Assembly (NCBI GenBank): GCA_017463245.1
Contig: JAFTPN010000017.1
Location: 24,422 to 88,421, forward strand
DNA length: 64,000 nt
From: Clostridia bacterium
GTDB taxonomy: Bacteria > Bacillota > Clostridia > Christensenellales > Aristaeellaceae
Direction: 5' to 3'
Below, in pieces: positions 33,219-42,469 of the stretch; the stretch's first letter is position 1, and each line of letters begins with the position of its first letter. Both the position numbers and the translations under genes were made by a program. The notes under the pieces are model-generated. The model did not search any database, was not told the origin of the DNA, and saw only the letters and a list, made by a program, of their open reading frames with translations.

Positions 33219-35375
33219 ATGAGGAAGATCCTTTCCTTGCTGCTGGTTGTGATGATGACCATCACCATGTTCGGCGGCGCTGTGGCGGAAGAGACCGTCA
33301 GCGCGGCTGATCTGCTCAAGCAGCTCCGCGAAGCCCAGGCTGCTGTTGAAGAAGCCGTGGAAGAAGTGGAAGAAGCTGTGGAAGAGGTCGTGGAGGAGAC
33401 CGCTGAGGCTCCTGCTGAGGAACCCGCGGCTGCTACCGCCGCCACCGCTTATATCATGTTTGCCAATGCCGACTGGTCTGCCCAGTACTGGCATGACGGC
33501 ACCGAGTACGCTGGCGTGAAGGCCACCACCGTGGACGTGACCGAGCCCGGCAGCTACACCGTTGGCCTGGAATTCGAAGCCGAGTCCGCTGGCGTGGCCT
33601 TTGCCGCTCTGGGTCTGAAGGAAGGCGAGAAGCTGTTCCCCGGCCACTACCTGAAGATCAACGAGATCCGCGTCAATGGCGAGGCCATCGAAGTGGACAA
33701 GGGCTACACCTCCTCCGACGATGGTGTGGAGACCCGCATGAACATCATGAACGAGTGGGTTGCCGAGCTGCCCGCCGACGCCCGTTCCTATGACGGCTAT
33801 GTGGACGACGCCAACTGGATCATCGTGGACAAGGAAGCCTTCGCTGCTGTGAAGAGCATCGAGATCGACTTTGACCTGATGAAGTACGGCCAGGACACCG
33901 CCTACATCATGTATGCGGATGCCACCTGGGAGCGTCAGTACTGGCTGGATGGCAACGACTGGGGCGGCGTGACCGCTACCAACGCCACCGTGACCGGCCC
34001 TGGCGACTACACCGTTGGCCTGGACTTCACCACCACCGAGTATGGCAAGGCTCACGGCGTGGCCTTCACTGCTCTGGGTCTGAAGAAGGGCGAGAACGTG
34101 TTCCCCGGCATGATGCTGAAGATCAACGAGATCCGCATCAACGGCGCTGCTGTTGAGGTGACCAAGGGCTACACCTCCTCCGACGACGGCGTTGAGACCC
34201 GCATGAACGTGTTCAACGAGTGGGTGCCCGCTGTGCCGGAAGGCGACGCTACCGTGCGTTCCTTCGACGGCTCTGTGGAAGGCGCTTCCGCCCAGATCGT
34301 GGACAAGACCGTGTTCGACGGCGACGTGCTGACCTATGAGATCGACTTCACCCTGGTGCCTGTGACCGATACCGCCTACATCATGTATGCTGACGCTGCC
34401 TGGACCAACCAGTACTGGCTGGACGGCACCGAGTATGCCGGTGTGACCGCTGCCAATGCCACCGTGGACGGCGCTGGCACCTACACAGTTGGCCTGACCT
34501 TCGATACCCCCGCCGCTGGCGTTGCCTTTGCTGCTGTGGGCATCAAGACTGGTGAAAAGACCTTCCCCGGCTACTTCATCGACGTGAAGGAGATCAAGGT
34601 GAACGGCGAAGCCATCGAGTTCGGCAAGGCCTACACCTCCTCCGACGACCAGGTGGAGACCCGTGCCAACATCATGAACGAGTGGGTTTCCGAGGTGCCT
34701 GCCGACGCCCGCCGTGCTGATGCCAACCTGGAAGGCGCTTCCCCCATCGTGGTGAACAAGGACGACCTGGCTGAGGTCACCTCCATCGAGATCACCTTCG
34801 ACTACATCTACGGCGAGCCCGCTGTGGAAGAAGGCGTTGCTCCCATGACCGAGGACGAGAAGGCCGCTGCCATCGCTGCTGATTACAACGCCTACTTCGG
34901 CTTCCAGACCGAGAACTACATCTTCCGCAATGCTTGGGACGATGCTTCCTACGGCAAGGACGTGGAAGGCGGCCTGTATTTCGGCCAGATGACCGGCTGG
35001 GACGGCGACGTGGTCGTGAACTACGGCGGCACCTATGCTGATGCTGCTGTGACTGCCAACGGCACCTACACCGTGAGCCTGACCACCGGCGACATGGCCT
35101 TCGGCCCCGATACCTTCTTCCGCATGCTGTACGTCTCCACCGACATCCCCTCCAAGGCTGTGAAGGAAGAAGTCATCACCATTTCCGACGTGAAGGTGAA
35201 GTTCGCCAACGGCAAGACCCAGGATCTGACCTACGTCAACACCTCTGGTGACTATGCCAAGATCTCTCTGATCGACGAATACGACTCCAAGGTTCCCGCC
35301 GAGCTGGCCTACACCATGCCCGCTGCCGGCGAAGCCATCACCGTGACCTTCACTGTGTCCGGCCTGGCCGACTAA
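33219..35375 (+). CDS. Secreted protein with three near-identical modules plus a divergent fourth
   Basis: 718 residues. ATG 33219 (GGAGGAATT upstream); signal peptide MRKILSLLLVVMMTITMFGGAVA-E. An acidic, coiled-coil-like stretch (30-66) leads into three repeats: about 77-220, 228-379 and 385-528, each with TAYIMxADxxW, QYWxDG, YTVGLxF, LKxGExxFPG, GYTSSDD and NEWV. A fourth, divergent copy spans about 556-716. The all-beta pattern (GxYTVxL, IxEIxVNG) resembles a carbohydrate-binding module and also the C-terminal domain of the GH5 enzyme downstream. Likely role is binding of polysaccharide outside the cell; this is inference. No anchor motif is seen. Confidence 0.72.
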   Translation: MRKILSLLLVVMMTITMFGGAVAEETVSAADLLKQLREAQAAVEEAVEEVEEAVEEVVEETAEAPAEEPAAATAATAYIMFANADWSAQYWHDGTEYAGVKATTVDVTEPGSYTVGLEFEAESAGVAFAALGLKEGEKLFPGHYLKINEIRVNGEAIEVDKGYTSSDDGVETRMNIMNEWVAELPADARSYDGYVDDANWIIVDKEAFAAVKSIEIDFDLMKYGQDTAYIMYADATWERQYWLDGNDWGGVTATNATVTGPGDYTVGLDFTTTEYGKAHGVAFTALGLKKGENVFPGMMLKINEIRINGAAVEVTKGYTSSDDGVETRMNVFNEWVPAVPEGDATVRSFDGSVEGASAQIVDKTVFDGDVLTYEIDFTLVPVTDTAYIMYADAAWTNQYWLDGTEYAGVTAANATVDGAGTYTVGLTFDTPAAGVAFAAVGIKTGEKTFPGYFIDVKEIKVNGEAIEFGKAYTSSDDQVETRANIMNEWVSEVPADARRADANLEGASPIVVNKDDLAEVTSIEITFDYIYGEPAVEEGVAPMTEDEKAAAIAADYNAYFGFQTENYIFRNAWDDASYGKDVEGGLYFGQMTGWDGDVVVNYGGTYADAAVTANGTYTVSLTTGDMAFGPDTFFRMLYVSTDIPSKAVKEEVITISDVKVKFANGKTQDLTYVNTSGDYAKISLIDEYDSKVPAELAYTMPAAGEAITVTFTVSGLAD

Positions 35376-35388
35376 TGTAAACCTTTTT

Positions 35389-35480
35389 CCCGGCGCGCTC
35401 CTGTCCCCTGGATGGGAGCGCGCCGGGGATATACCTGGCCGATTCTGCTCTTTAGCGCCTGTTTGCAGGGCGTTAAAGAG
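35389..35480 (+). promoter_or_regulatory. Two tandem stem-loops between repeat protein and permease genes
   Basis: Stem 1 (35389-35401 with 35415-35427) is a perfect 13-bp GC-rich helix; stem 2 (about 35448-35460 with 35468-35480) pairs CTCTTTAGCGCC with GGGCGTTAAAGAG. Neither is followed by a T-run, so they look like mRNA-stability or attenuation elements rather than a full terminator. Confidence 0.55.
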
Positions 35481-35522
35481 TTGAATTGGCTTAGGGGAAA
35501 ATACACTTTTGGAGGTCATCGT

Positions 35523-36989
35523 ATGCAGGCAACAGCCCTTTGCGCAAAAAAGGCCGTGGCTGCTCAAAAGCCGAATCATCTCCTGCGCCTGAACCGTTTG
35601 CTGATCCTGTTCCTGGGGCTGATGGTGTTCCTGCCGCAGTTCAACCCCGGACGCCTCAGCATGAAGATCAACGAGAATGCGTCCCTGTTCACCACCGCCA
35701 TTTCTTATGACACCCTTACCAACACCATGGGTCGTCCCCTGCGCATGGGCTGGGTGCTGCCTGAGCATTTCCATCTGCTGATGGGCGGCGCTGCGGTGAT
35801 CCTGGTGGGCGTTTTGCTGTGCGCTGTGGGCGGCTGCATGTCCCTGGGCAACAACCGCATGAAGCGCTGCGCCATGCTCCTGCCCATGGCGGGCTCTGTG
35901 GCCATGGCGGGCGGCCTGGTGATGATCTACCATGTGTATAACATCTTCATCAACCTGGAAAAGGCTGATAAGATCGAGCCCAACTTCCCCAACGGCATTT
36001 ATGTGTATGCGGTGGTCACCGTGCTTTTGTTCCTCACGGCGCTCATCGTGTGGCTGCGCCTGCCTAAGCAGGTGGAGGAAAAGATGGAAATGGAGGAGAA
36101 ATACCGCCTCTTCCTCATGTTCCTGCCCGTGCTTCTGCTGGCCTTTGTGTTCTGCTATCTGCCCATCTACGGCTGGCGCTTCGCCTTCTTCGATTACAAG
36201 ATCGGCGACGCGCTGACCGCCGAGAACTTTGTGGGCATGAAGTGGTTCACCTACCTGTTTGAGAATGCCGCTACCCGCAACGATCTTCTGCGCGTTCTGC
36301 GCAACACGCTGATCATGTCCGGCCTGGGCATTGCCACCAGCTGGTTCCCCATTGCCTTTGCCGTGCTGCTGGCTGAGGTGCGCTCCACCAAGTTCCAGCG
36401 CCTGGTGCAAACGCTGACCACCATCCCCAACTTTATCTCCTGGGTGCTGGTGTACGCCATTGCCTTTGCCATCTTCTCCACCGATGGCTTCATCAACAGC
36501 TTCCTGCGCAATGTGATGAACATCACCGGCGCCAACACGGACTACCTGGCCAATGCCGACGGTACCTGGATCAAGATGCTGGCCTGGGGCACCTGGAAGG
36601 GTCTTGGCTGGAGCGCCATTGTGTACATTGCCGGCATTGCGGGCATCGACCAGCAGCTCTACGAGGCCGCCAAGGTGGACGGTGCCAACCGCTACCAGTG
36701 CATCTGGCACATCACCATTCCCGGCCTGGTGCCCACCTACTGCGTCATGCTGCTGATGTCCATCGCAGGCATCCTGTCCAACGGCATGGATCAGTACCTG
36801 GTGTTCGAGAACGCCCTGAACAAGGACGTGATCGAGGTGCTGGATCTCTACGTTTACAACATCGGCATCAAGCAGGGTCTGATCCCCATCTCCACGGTGG
36901 TGGGCGTGTTTAAGTCCGTCATCGGCGTAACGCTGCTCTTCGGTGCGAACGGCATCTCCAAGGCCATTCGCGGCGAGAGCATCATTTAA
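35523..36989 (+). CDS. ABC sugar transporter permease, LplB-type, with extended N-terminus
   Basis: 488 residues, about 190 more than usual LplB/UgpA permeases. The extension carries about four membrane helices (LLILFLGLMVFLPQF, LLMGGAAVILVGVLLCAVG, MLLPMAGSVAMAGGLVMI, VVTVLLFLTALIVWL). The canonical six-helix permease starts near FLMFLPVLLLAFVFCYLPIYG, and the ATPase-contact loop is YEAAKVDGANRYQCIWHITIP. ATG 35523 follows TTTGGAGGTCATC. With the next gene it forms a heterodimeric carbohydrate importer; the shared MsmK/UgpC-type ATPase is not in the window. Confidence 0.88.
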   Translation: MQATALCAKKAVAAQKPNHLLRLNRLLILFLGLMVFLPQFNPGRLSMKINENASLFTTAISYDTLTNTMGRPLRMGWVLPEHFHLLMGGAAVILVGVLLCAVGGCMSLGNNRMKRCAMLLPMAGSVAMAGGLVMIYHVYNIFINLEKADKIEPNFPNGIYVYAVVTVLLFLTALIVWLRLPKQVEEKMEMEEKYRLFLMFLPVLLLAFVFCYLPIYGWRFAFFDYKIGDALTAENFVGMKWFTYLFENAATRNDLLRVLRNTLIMSGLGIATSWFPIAFAVLLAEVRSTKFQRLVQTLTTIPNFISWVLVYAIAFAIFSTDGFINSFLRNVMNITGANTDYLANADGTWIKMLAWGTWKGLGWSAIVYIAGIAGIDQQLYEAAKVDGANRYQCIWHITIPGLVPTYCVMLLMSIAGILSNGMDQYLVFENALNKDVIEVLDLYVYNIGIKQGLIPISTVVGVFKSVIGVTLLFGANGISKAIRGESII

Positions 36990-37004
36990 GGGAGGGCGAG
37001 AGCA

Positions 37005-37922
37005 ATGAGCAAGAAAGTCCGCAACCAGATCGCCCGCAAGCCCAGCGATTACATCTTTGACGCCTGCATCTACATTTTCTTCGGCCTGTTCACCCTGCTG
37101 TGCGTGTTCCCCTTCTACTACCTGTTCATCAACACCATTTCGGATAACGACAAGGTGGTTTCCGGCCTGGTGAACTTCTACCCCATTGGCTTCCACATCA
37201 ATAACTACATTGCCCTGAAGGACGTGGCCGACCTGGGCTCTTCCGTGATCGTCACGGTGGCGCGCACCATCATCGGCACCGCGCTGATGGTGATCGTCTC
37301 CGCCTGGGCGGGCTATCTGGTCACCAAGCAGAAGATGTGGCGGCGCTCCCTGTGGTACCGTGCGCTGGTCATCACCATGTATTTCAACGCGGGTCTGATC
37401 CCCTGGTACATGAACATGCTGATGCTGGGTCTCACGGATAACTTCCTGGCCTACATCCTGCCGGGAATGATCGCGCCCTATAACATCATTCTGGTCAAGA
37501 CCTACATCGAGAGCATCCCGGCCTCCCTGGAGGAATCTGCGGTGATCGATGGCGCCAACACGCCCACCGTGTTCCGCAAGATCATCCTGCCCCTGTCCGT
37601 GCCGATCCTGGCCACCATTGCCATCTTCGGCGCCGTGGGCAACTGGAACTCCTTCCAGGATTCCCTGCTGCTGATGAGCAACCGCCCCGATATGTACACC
37701 CTGCAGCACCGCCTGTACGTGTACCTCAACCAGTCCTCTAATCTGTCCGCCCTGGTCAGCGGCTCCGGCGGACTCAGCACCCAGGCCGCCCAGAACATGC
37801 TCTCCAGCAAGGTCATCAAGTACACCGTCTCCATGGTCACCATCATCCCCATCCTCCTGGTCTACCCCTTCATGCAGCGCTACTTCGTCAAAGGCATCAT
37901 GCTCGGCGCTGTGAAGGGCTAA
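37005..37922 (+). CDS. ABC sugar transporter permease, LplC/YtcP-type
   Basis: 305 residues with six helices, starting FGLFTLLCVFPFYYLFINTIS, typical of the LplC group. The coupling loop is LEESAVIDGANTPTVFRKIILP. The end FMQRYFVKGIMLGAVKG is the family hallmark. It starts 15 nt after the partner permease with GGGAGGG upstream. The stop codon runs straight into a repeat mosaic, which separates it from the binding-protein gene. Confidence 0.93.
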   Translation: MSKKVRNQIARKPSDYIFDACIYIFFGLFTLLCVFPFYYLFINTISDNDKVVSGLVNFYPIGFHINNYIALKDVADLGSSVIVTVARTIIGTALMVIVSAWAGYLVTKQKMWRRSLWYRALVITMYFNAGLIPWYMNMLMLGLTDNFLAYILPGMIAPYNIILVKTYIESIPASLEESAVIDGANTPTVFRKIILPLSVPILATIAIFGAVGNWNSFQDSLLLMSNRPDMYTLQHRLYVYLNQSSNLSALVSGSGGLSTQAAQNMLSSKVIKYTVSMVTIIPILLVYPFMQRYFVKGIMLGAVKG

Positions 37923-38412
37923 AGGGGCGTTGCCCCTTTAGAATCCCCACCAGAGGGCGCTGCCCTCTGGACTCCTGCCAAAGGGTCTTCGACCCTCTGG
38001 ACTCCCTTTCGGGGAGGGCGTTTTGTACGCACATAAGCAGGGGTCACGGCGCATAACGGATGCGCCGCGACGCGGGGGATGCAAGTTTCCACCTCATCCG
38101 GCCTTCGGCCACCTTCCCCTCAAGGGGAAGGCATAACGCTGGGTTTCCGCCAAAGGCTTCCCCTTGAGGGGAAGCTGTCAGCGCTTGCGCTGACTGATGA
38201 GGTGGAAAGCCGCTCAATAACCTTGTTGCTTGGTTGCCTGCGCCGCACGCCGTGCGTCGCGGTGCGACCGTACTCGCACCGTGACCCCTGCTCGTAGATC
38301 ACGGTGCCGGGTACCCCAAAACGGGATTCTTAAGGGACGAAGTCCCTTAAGCGGGGTGCAGGGGCAGAGCCCCTGCCCGCGTTTGATATAAAAAACTGAA
38401 AGGAGACTTACT
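37923..38412. repeat. Composite palindromic repeat mosaic, copy 2
   Basis: These 490 bases hold no gene. From the left: module D stems (37920-38025: GGGCGTTGCCCC, CCAGAGGGCGCTGCCCTCTGG, AAGGGTCTTCGACCCT), module C (about 38040-38075), module B (about 38087-38207, inverted relative to copy 1), a further C-like part (38240-38290), and D stems again (AAGGGACGAAGTCCCTT, GGGGCAGAGCCCC at 38331-38378). A ribosome site for the next gene lies at its right edge. The block sits inside what would otherwise be one transport operon. Confidence 0.85.
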
Positions 38413-40194
38413 ATGAAGAAAATCCTCTCTCTTGTGCTGGCGCTGATGCTGCTGGTGGGCGCTGTGCCTGCCCTGGCCGAAGTGCCGTACTACGCTGTGA
38501 CCAGCGACCTGTACGACTATTTCCCGCTGGAGGATGACACCATCACCCTCACGGCCTACAGCCAGCTGGCCAACTATTCCGGCATTCAGACCGGCTGGGG
38601 CGCCACCCTGCTGAAGGATCTGTTCAATGTGGAACTGAACATTGTTCCCGACATGGACGGCACCTACGAGACCCGCATGTCCTCCGGCAACCTGGGCGAC
38701 CTGGTGATCTGGGGTGCCAATGGTGCGGACTACAAGAACGCCATTGACAAGGACAAGCTTCTGGACTGGGAAGAGGATGACCTGGGACCCACCTATGCGC
38801 CCTACATCTTCGAGAACTACACCGCTGCCCTGAACTCCAACCGCGACATTTCCGGCACCGGCAAGGTGTACGGCATCGGCATGGACGTGGCGCTGCAGGA
38901 AGGCTCCCACAAGTCCTTCATGTACTCCTGGGATCTGCGCTGGGATCTGTACAAGCAGCTGGGCTATCCTGAGATCAAGGATCTGGACGGCCTGATCGAG
39001 GTCTTCAAGCAGATGAAGGAGATCTGCCCCACGGACGAGCTGGGCAACGAGACCTACGCTGCCTCCCTCTGGCCTGACTGGGACGGCAACATGGTGATGT
39101 ACGTCAAGGCGCTGGGCACTGCCTACTACGGCTATGACGAGCTGGGTCTGGGTCACTACGATCCCAAGACCGGCAACTACATCGACTGCCTGGCCGAGGA
39201 TGATCCTGCCGTGGCCGGCGACAGCCCCTACATCGAGATGCTGAAGTTCTTCAATAAGCTCTATCGTGCCGGTCTGCTGGATCCCAACTCCATGACCCAG
39301 ACCTATGACGAAATGGCGCAGAAGGTCAAGAACGGCGGCGTGTTCTGGGGCATCTTCAACTATGCCTCCTCCATGGTGTACAACACCGAGGATCACCTGA
39401 GCGCCGGCAAGATGATGTACGCCCGCGTGCCTGACGAGGCTAACCCCATCGTGTACGGCCTGTCTAACATCGGCGGCAACCGCGTGTGGACCATCGGCGC
39501 TGATACCGAGTATCCCGAGCTGTGCCTGGCCATCATGGACTTCCTGGCCACCCCCGAAGGCTCCCTCACCATGTGGTACGGCCCCCGCGGTCTCATGTGG
39601 GATTACAACGAGGACGGCGGCCTGTACTTCACCGAGCTGGGCAAGACCTGCAACATGGACTCCAAGCATGACCTGAGCGGCGTGGAATGGACTTCCCCCT
39701 ACACCGGCAAGACCTACACCCTCTCCGGCAACTTCAACGATGGCTGCATCCAGATCAACAACACCACCCTGGCTCGCGACATGCTGGCGCCCGACTCCAA
39801 GCTGGGCGAGGCCTTCAACAAGGATACCTGGGTGTCCGAGCAGGCTGCCTCCAGCTATGCCATTCAGGAGGATTGGCGCAACTGGTCCGGCGTGTCCCTG
39901 GTTGATCCCTACTTCGAGAAGGTGAACAACTACACCGTCATGCCCGACCTGCCCTATTCCGAGTCCGTCCGCGACGATACCCTGGAAGTGAAGTGGGGCC
40001 AGGTGACCAAGTCCATCACCACCAACAGCTGGCGCGCCATCTACGCCAAGGCTGATGCCGAGTTCGACATGCACATCCGCAATATGCGCACCCAGTGCGA
40101 GAACTATGGCTATGAGGAGTGCGTGGAATGGTCCCGCGGCGAGGCGGCCACCAAGTGGCAGCTGCAGCAGGAACAGGCTGCGCTGGCCAAGTAA
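38413..40194 (+). CDS. Large extracellular sugar-binding protein without lipobox
   Basis: 593 residues. AAAGGAGAC upstream; signal peptide MKKILSLVLALMLLVGAVPALA-E, with no lipobox Cys. The mature protein follows the large LipO-type family-1 binding proteins that go with LplB/LplC permeases (DLVIWGANGADYKNAID, SFMYSWDLRWDLYKQLGYPE, GIFNYASSMVYNTE, TIGADTEYPELCLAIMDFLATPEG). Many Trp and Tyr residues suit oligosaccharide stacking. It should deliver glycans released by the GH5 enzyme to the permeases upstream. Without a lipid anchor it would need another means to remain at the membrane. Confidence 0.9.
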   Translation: MKKILSLVLALMLLVGAVPALAEVPYYAVTSDLYDYFPLEDDTITLTAYSQLANYSGIQTGWGATLLKDLFNVELNIVPDMDGTYETRMSSGNLGDLVIWGANGADYKNAIDKDKLLDWEEDDLGPTYAPYIFENYTAALNSNRDISGTGKVYGIGMDVALQEGSHKSFMYSWDLRWDLYKQLGYPEIKDLDGLIEVFKQMKEICPTDELGNETYAASLWPDWDGNMVMYVKALGTAYYGYDELGLGHYDPKTGNYIDCLAEDDPAVAGDSPYIEMLKFFNKLYRAGLLDPNSMTQTYDEMAQKVKNGGVFWGIFNYASSMVYNTEDHLSAGKMMYARVPDEANPIVYGLSNIGGNRVWTIGADTEYPELCLAIMDFLATPEGSLTMWYGPRGLMWDYNEDGGLYFTELGKTCNMDSKHDLSGVEWTSPYTGKTYTLSGNFNDGCIQINNTTLARDMLAPDSKLGEAFNKDTWVSEQAASSYAIQEDWRNWSGVSLVDPYFEKVNNYTVMPDLPYSESVRDDTLEVKWGQVTKSITTNSWRAIYAKADAEFDMHIRNMRTQCENYGYEECVEWSRGEAATKWQLQQEQAALAK

Positions 40195-40210
40195 ATCCAA
40201 CATGGTAACC

Positions 40211-40242
40211 AAGGGGAAGGGTCATGCGGCTCTTCCCCTTTT
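40211..40242 (+). terminator. Terminator or attenuator before the GH5 gene
   Basis: AAGGGGAAG and CTTCCCCTT pair around a 12-nt loop and run into TTTT, directly upstream of the GH5 ribosome site. It may lower GH5 expression relative to the binding protein. Confidence 0.6.
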
Positions 40243-40255
40243 CAGGAGGTTCAAC

Positions 40256-42469
40256 ATGAAAAAAATTCTGGCGCTGCTAATGGCGCTCTGCTTGCTGCCC
40301 GTTTTCTCCCTGGCGGAGGAAACCACCTACACCATGCCCTTCCGCGACCTGACCGCTGCGGAGATCACCCGCGAAATGGGTACCGGCTGGAACCTGGGCA
40401 ACACCATGGACGGCCACAGCGGCTTCACCCCCGGCGAGACCGTGTGGCAGCCCACCATCACCACCCAGAAGCTGGTCAATGCCGTGCATGATGCGGGCTT
40501 TTCCACCATGCGCCTGCCCGTGACCTGGGGTACCATGATCGACGACGCCAACGGCTACAAGATCGACGAGGAATGGCTCTCCCGCGTGCAGGACATTGCT
40601 GACTATGCTGTGAAGCAGGATATGTACGTGATCATCAACCTGCACCACGATGGCGCGGAGCAGACCGGCTGGCTGCGCATTGCCTACGAAGGCGAGCAGC
40701 TGGAGGAGGTCAAGCGCAAGTTTGCCGCCGTGTGGCAGCAGATCGCCGAAACCTTCCGGGATTACGACGAGCATATCATCTTCGAGGCCATGAACGAGGT
40801 CTGCGGCGACGATCCCTCCCAGGCGGGGTACATCAAGGACTTCCGCACCATTGAGGCGCTGAACCAGATCTTTGTGGACACGGTGCGCTTGACCGGCGGC
40901 AACAACGCCCAGCGCTGGCTCAGCGTGGTGCCCCGCTACACCAACATCCAGAACGTGCTGAACGCCAACTATGGCTTCACCCTGCCCAAGGATCCGGCGG
41001 GTCACATCATGCTCTCCGTGCATGACTACGACTTCTCCTTCGGCATCCAGGCCAACATGAACGCCACCCTGTGGAACCAGGAGAAGGCCATGAACCTCAG
41101 CAAGCTGATGGAGCAGCTCAAGACCACCTTTGTGGACAAGGGCGTGCCGGTGGTGCTGGGCGAATACGGCGCGGTGAACAAGAACAACATCGGCAACCGC
41201 GTCTATTACTACGAGGCCATGAACCGCATGGCGCAGCTGAACGGCATCGTGCCTGTGTGCTGGGACATCGGCTGGTACGACACCAGTCAGGATCCGGACT
41301 ACACCTTCTCCCTGTTTGACCGCGCCACCGGGGAGCAGCTCTTCCCGGAGATCATCCAGGGCGTGCTGCGGGGCTATTACAACCCCATTTCCGGCAACCT
41401 GCGCCGGAATATGCTGAAGATCGAGCACAGCAAGGGCAATGTGGCGCCCGCCTTTGAAAGCTACACCAAGGTGGACATCGCTGCTCCCATGATGCAGCTG
41501 CAAAGCGGCGCTTACGCCACCCTGGCACCCACCGTGGAGCCTGCGGACATTCAGGACAGCCTGCTGTACTCCACCTCCAATGCGGACATCGTGACCGTGA
41601 GCAAGGATGGCGTGCTGCATGGCAAGGCGCAGGGTTCCGCCCAGGTGACGGTGCGCTCTGCCAACGGCGACGTGCAGGACAGCATTGTGGTGGTGGTGGG
41701 CAAGGCCACGGTGGAAAAGCCCGTGAGCAGCCTCACCATCACCTCTACGGCTGACAAGCTGGAGGTGGGCGAAACCGCCAAGCTGACCATCGCCGCAGAG
41801 CCCGCCGACCACGCGGACAGCATCTATTTCGTTTCCGGCGATCCTGCGGTGGTCACGGTGAACAGCGTCGGCAAGCTGGTGGCTGTGGGCAATGGCGTGG
41901 CCACGGTGAAGGCTGTGACGGCCAGCGGCACCACGGCGGAGGTGAGCATCACCGTGGGCAGCGGCGAGACCGAGGCCGAAGCAGAAGCCACCCACGCGCC
42001 CCTGAAGCTGGGCATCGGCGTGTATTACAACGATGCCGCCCACAACTATTACGTGAACGAGACCAGCCCCACCATCGAGGTCTCCGGCGACGGCACCTAT
42101 ACCCTGACCTACGACGCCATCAACGATTCCACCACCGAGGCCAAGGCCGCTGGTGTGCTGAGCCTGAACGGCACGGGCGCCATCTACATCTATGACGTGG
42201 ACGGCAACACCAAGGCGCTGGCCAGCTGCGACATCCACTATGATGAGATCCTGCTGGACGGCGTGGCCATGACCATCAACGAGCATGAACCCAAGTCCGC
42301 CCTGAAGACCAGCGGCAAGCTGGACACCAACGACCCCATCAACGCCTGGGACGGCTCCGTGACGCCCGACGTGGAGGCCAGCCCGGACAAGGTGATCACC
42401 TTCCTGAACAACCCCAAGCCCCGCACAATTTCCATCACCTTTACCCTGAGCAACTGGCAATACAAGTAA
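40256..42469 (+). CDS. Secreted GH5 endoglucanase with Ig-like domains and C-terminal module
   Basis: 737 residues. Signal peptide MKKILALLMALCLLPVFSLA-E; AGGAGG upstream. The GH5 domain (about 25-385) has GWNLGNTMDG, RLPVTWG, INLHHDG, acid/base Glu181 in FEAMNEVCG, HDYDFS and nucleophile Glu303 in VLGEYGAV. It should cut beta-1,4-glucan (cellulose, mixed-linkage glucan or similar). Two BIG2-like domains follow (about 405-480 and 485-570), then a beta module (about 580-737: YTLTYDA, YIYDVDG, YDEILLDGVAM) resembling the repeats in the 33.2-kb protein. No dockerin or sortase signal is visible. Confidence 0.93.
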   Translation: MKKILALLMALCLLPVFSLAEETTYTMPFRDLTAAEITREMGTGWNLGNTMDGHSGFTPGETVWQPTITTQKLVNAVHDAGFSTMRLPVTWGTMIDDANGYKIDEEWLSRVQDIADYAVKQDMYVIINLHHDGAEQTGWLRIAYEGEQLEEVKRKFAAVWQQIAETFRDYDEHIIFEAMNEVCGDDPSQAGYIKDFRTIEALNQIFVDTVRLTGGNNAQRWLSVVPRYTNIQNVLNANYGFTLPKDPAGHIMLSVHDYDFSFGIQANMNATLWNQEKAMNLSKLMEQLKTTFVDKGVPVVLGEYGAVNKNNIGNRVYYYEAMNRMAQLNGIVPVCWDIGWYDTSQDPDYTFSLFDRATGEQLFPEIIQGVLRGYYNPISGNLRRNMLKIEHSKGNVAPAFESYTKVDIAAPMMQLQSGAYATLAPTVEPADIQDSLLYSTSNADIVTVSKDGVLHGKAQGSAQVTVRSANGDVQDSIVVVVGKATVEKPVSSLTITSTADKLEVGETAKLTIAAEPADHADSIYFVSGDPAVVTVNSVGKLVAVGNGVATVKAVTASGTTAEVSITVGSGETEAEAEATHAPLKLGIGVYYNDAAHNYYVNETSPTIEVSGDGTYTLTYDAINDSTTEAKAAGVLSLNGTGAIYIYDVDGNTKALASCDIHYDEILLDGVAMTINEHEPKSALKTSGKLDTNDPINAWDGSVTPDVEASPDKVITFLNNPKPRTISITFTLSNWQYK

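Noticed and set aside
33090-37709. An open minus-strand frame of over 1500 codons across the carbohydrate locus
   Set aside because: Antisense to clear secreted-protein and permease genes; His/Val/Gly-rich product without domain features.
37923-38412. Insertion sequence between permease and binding-protein genes
   Set aside because: No transposase frame; the content is short palindromic modules only.
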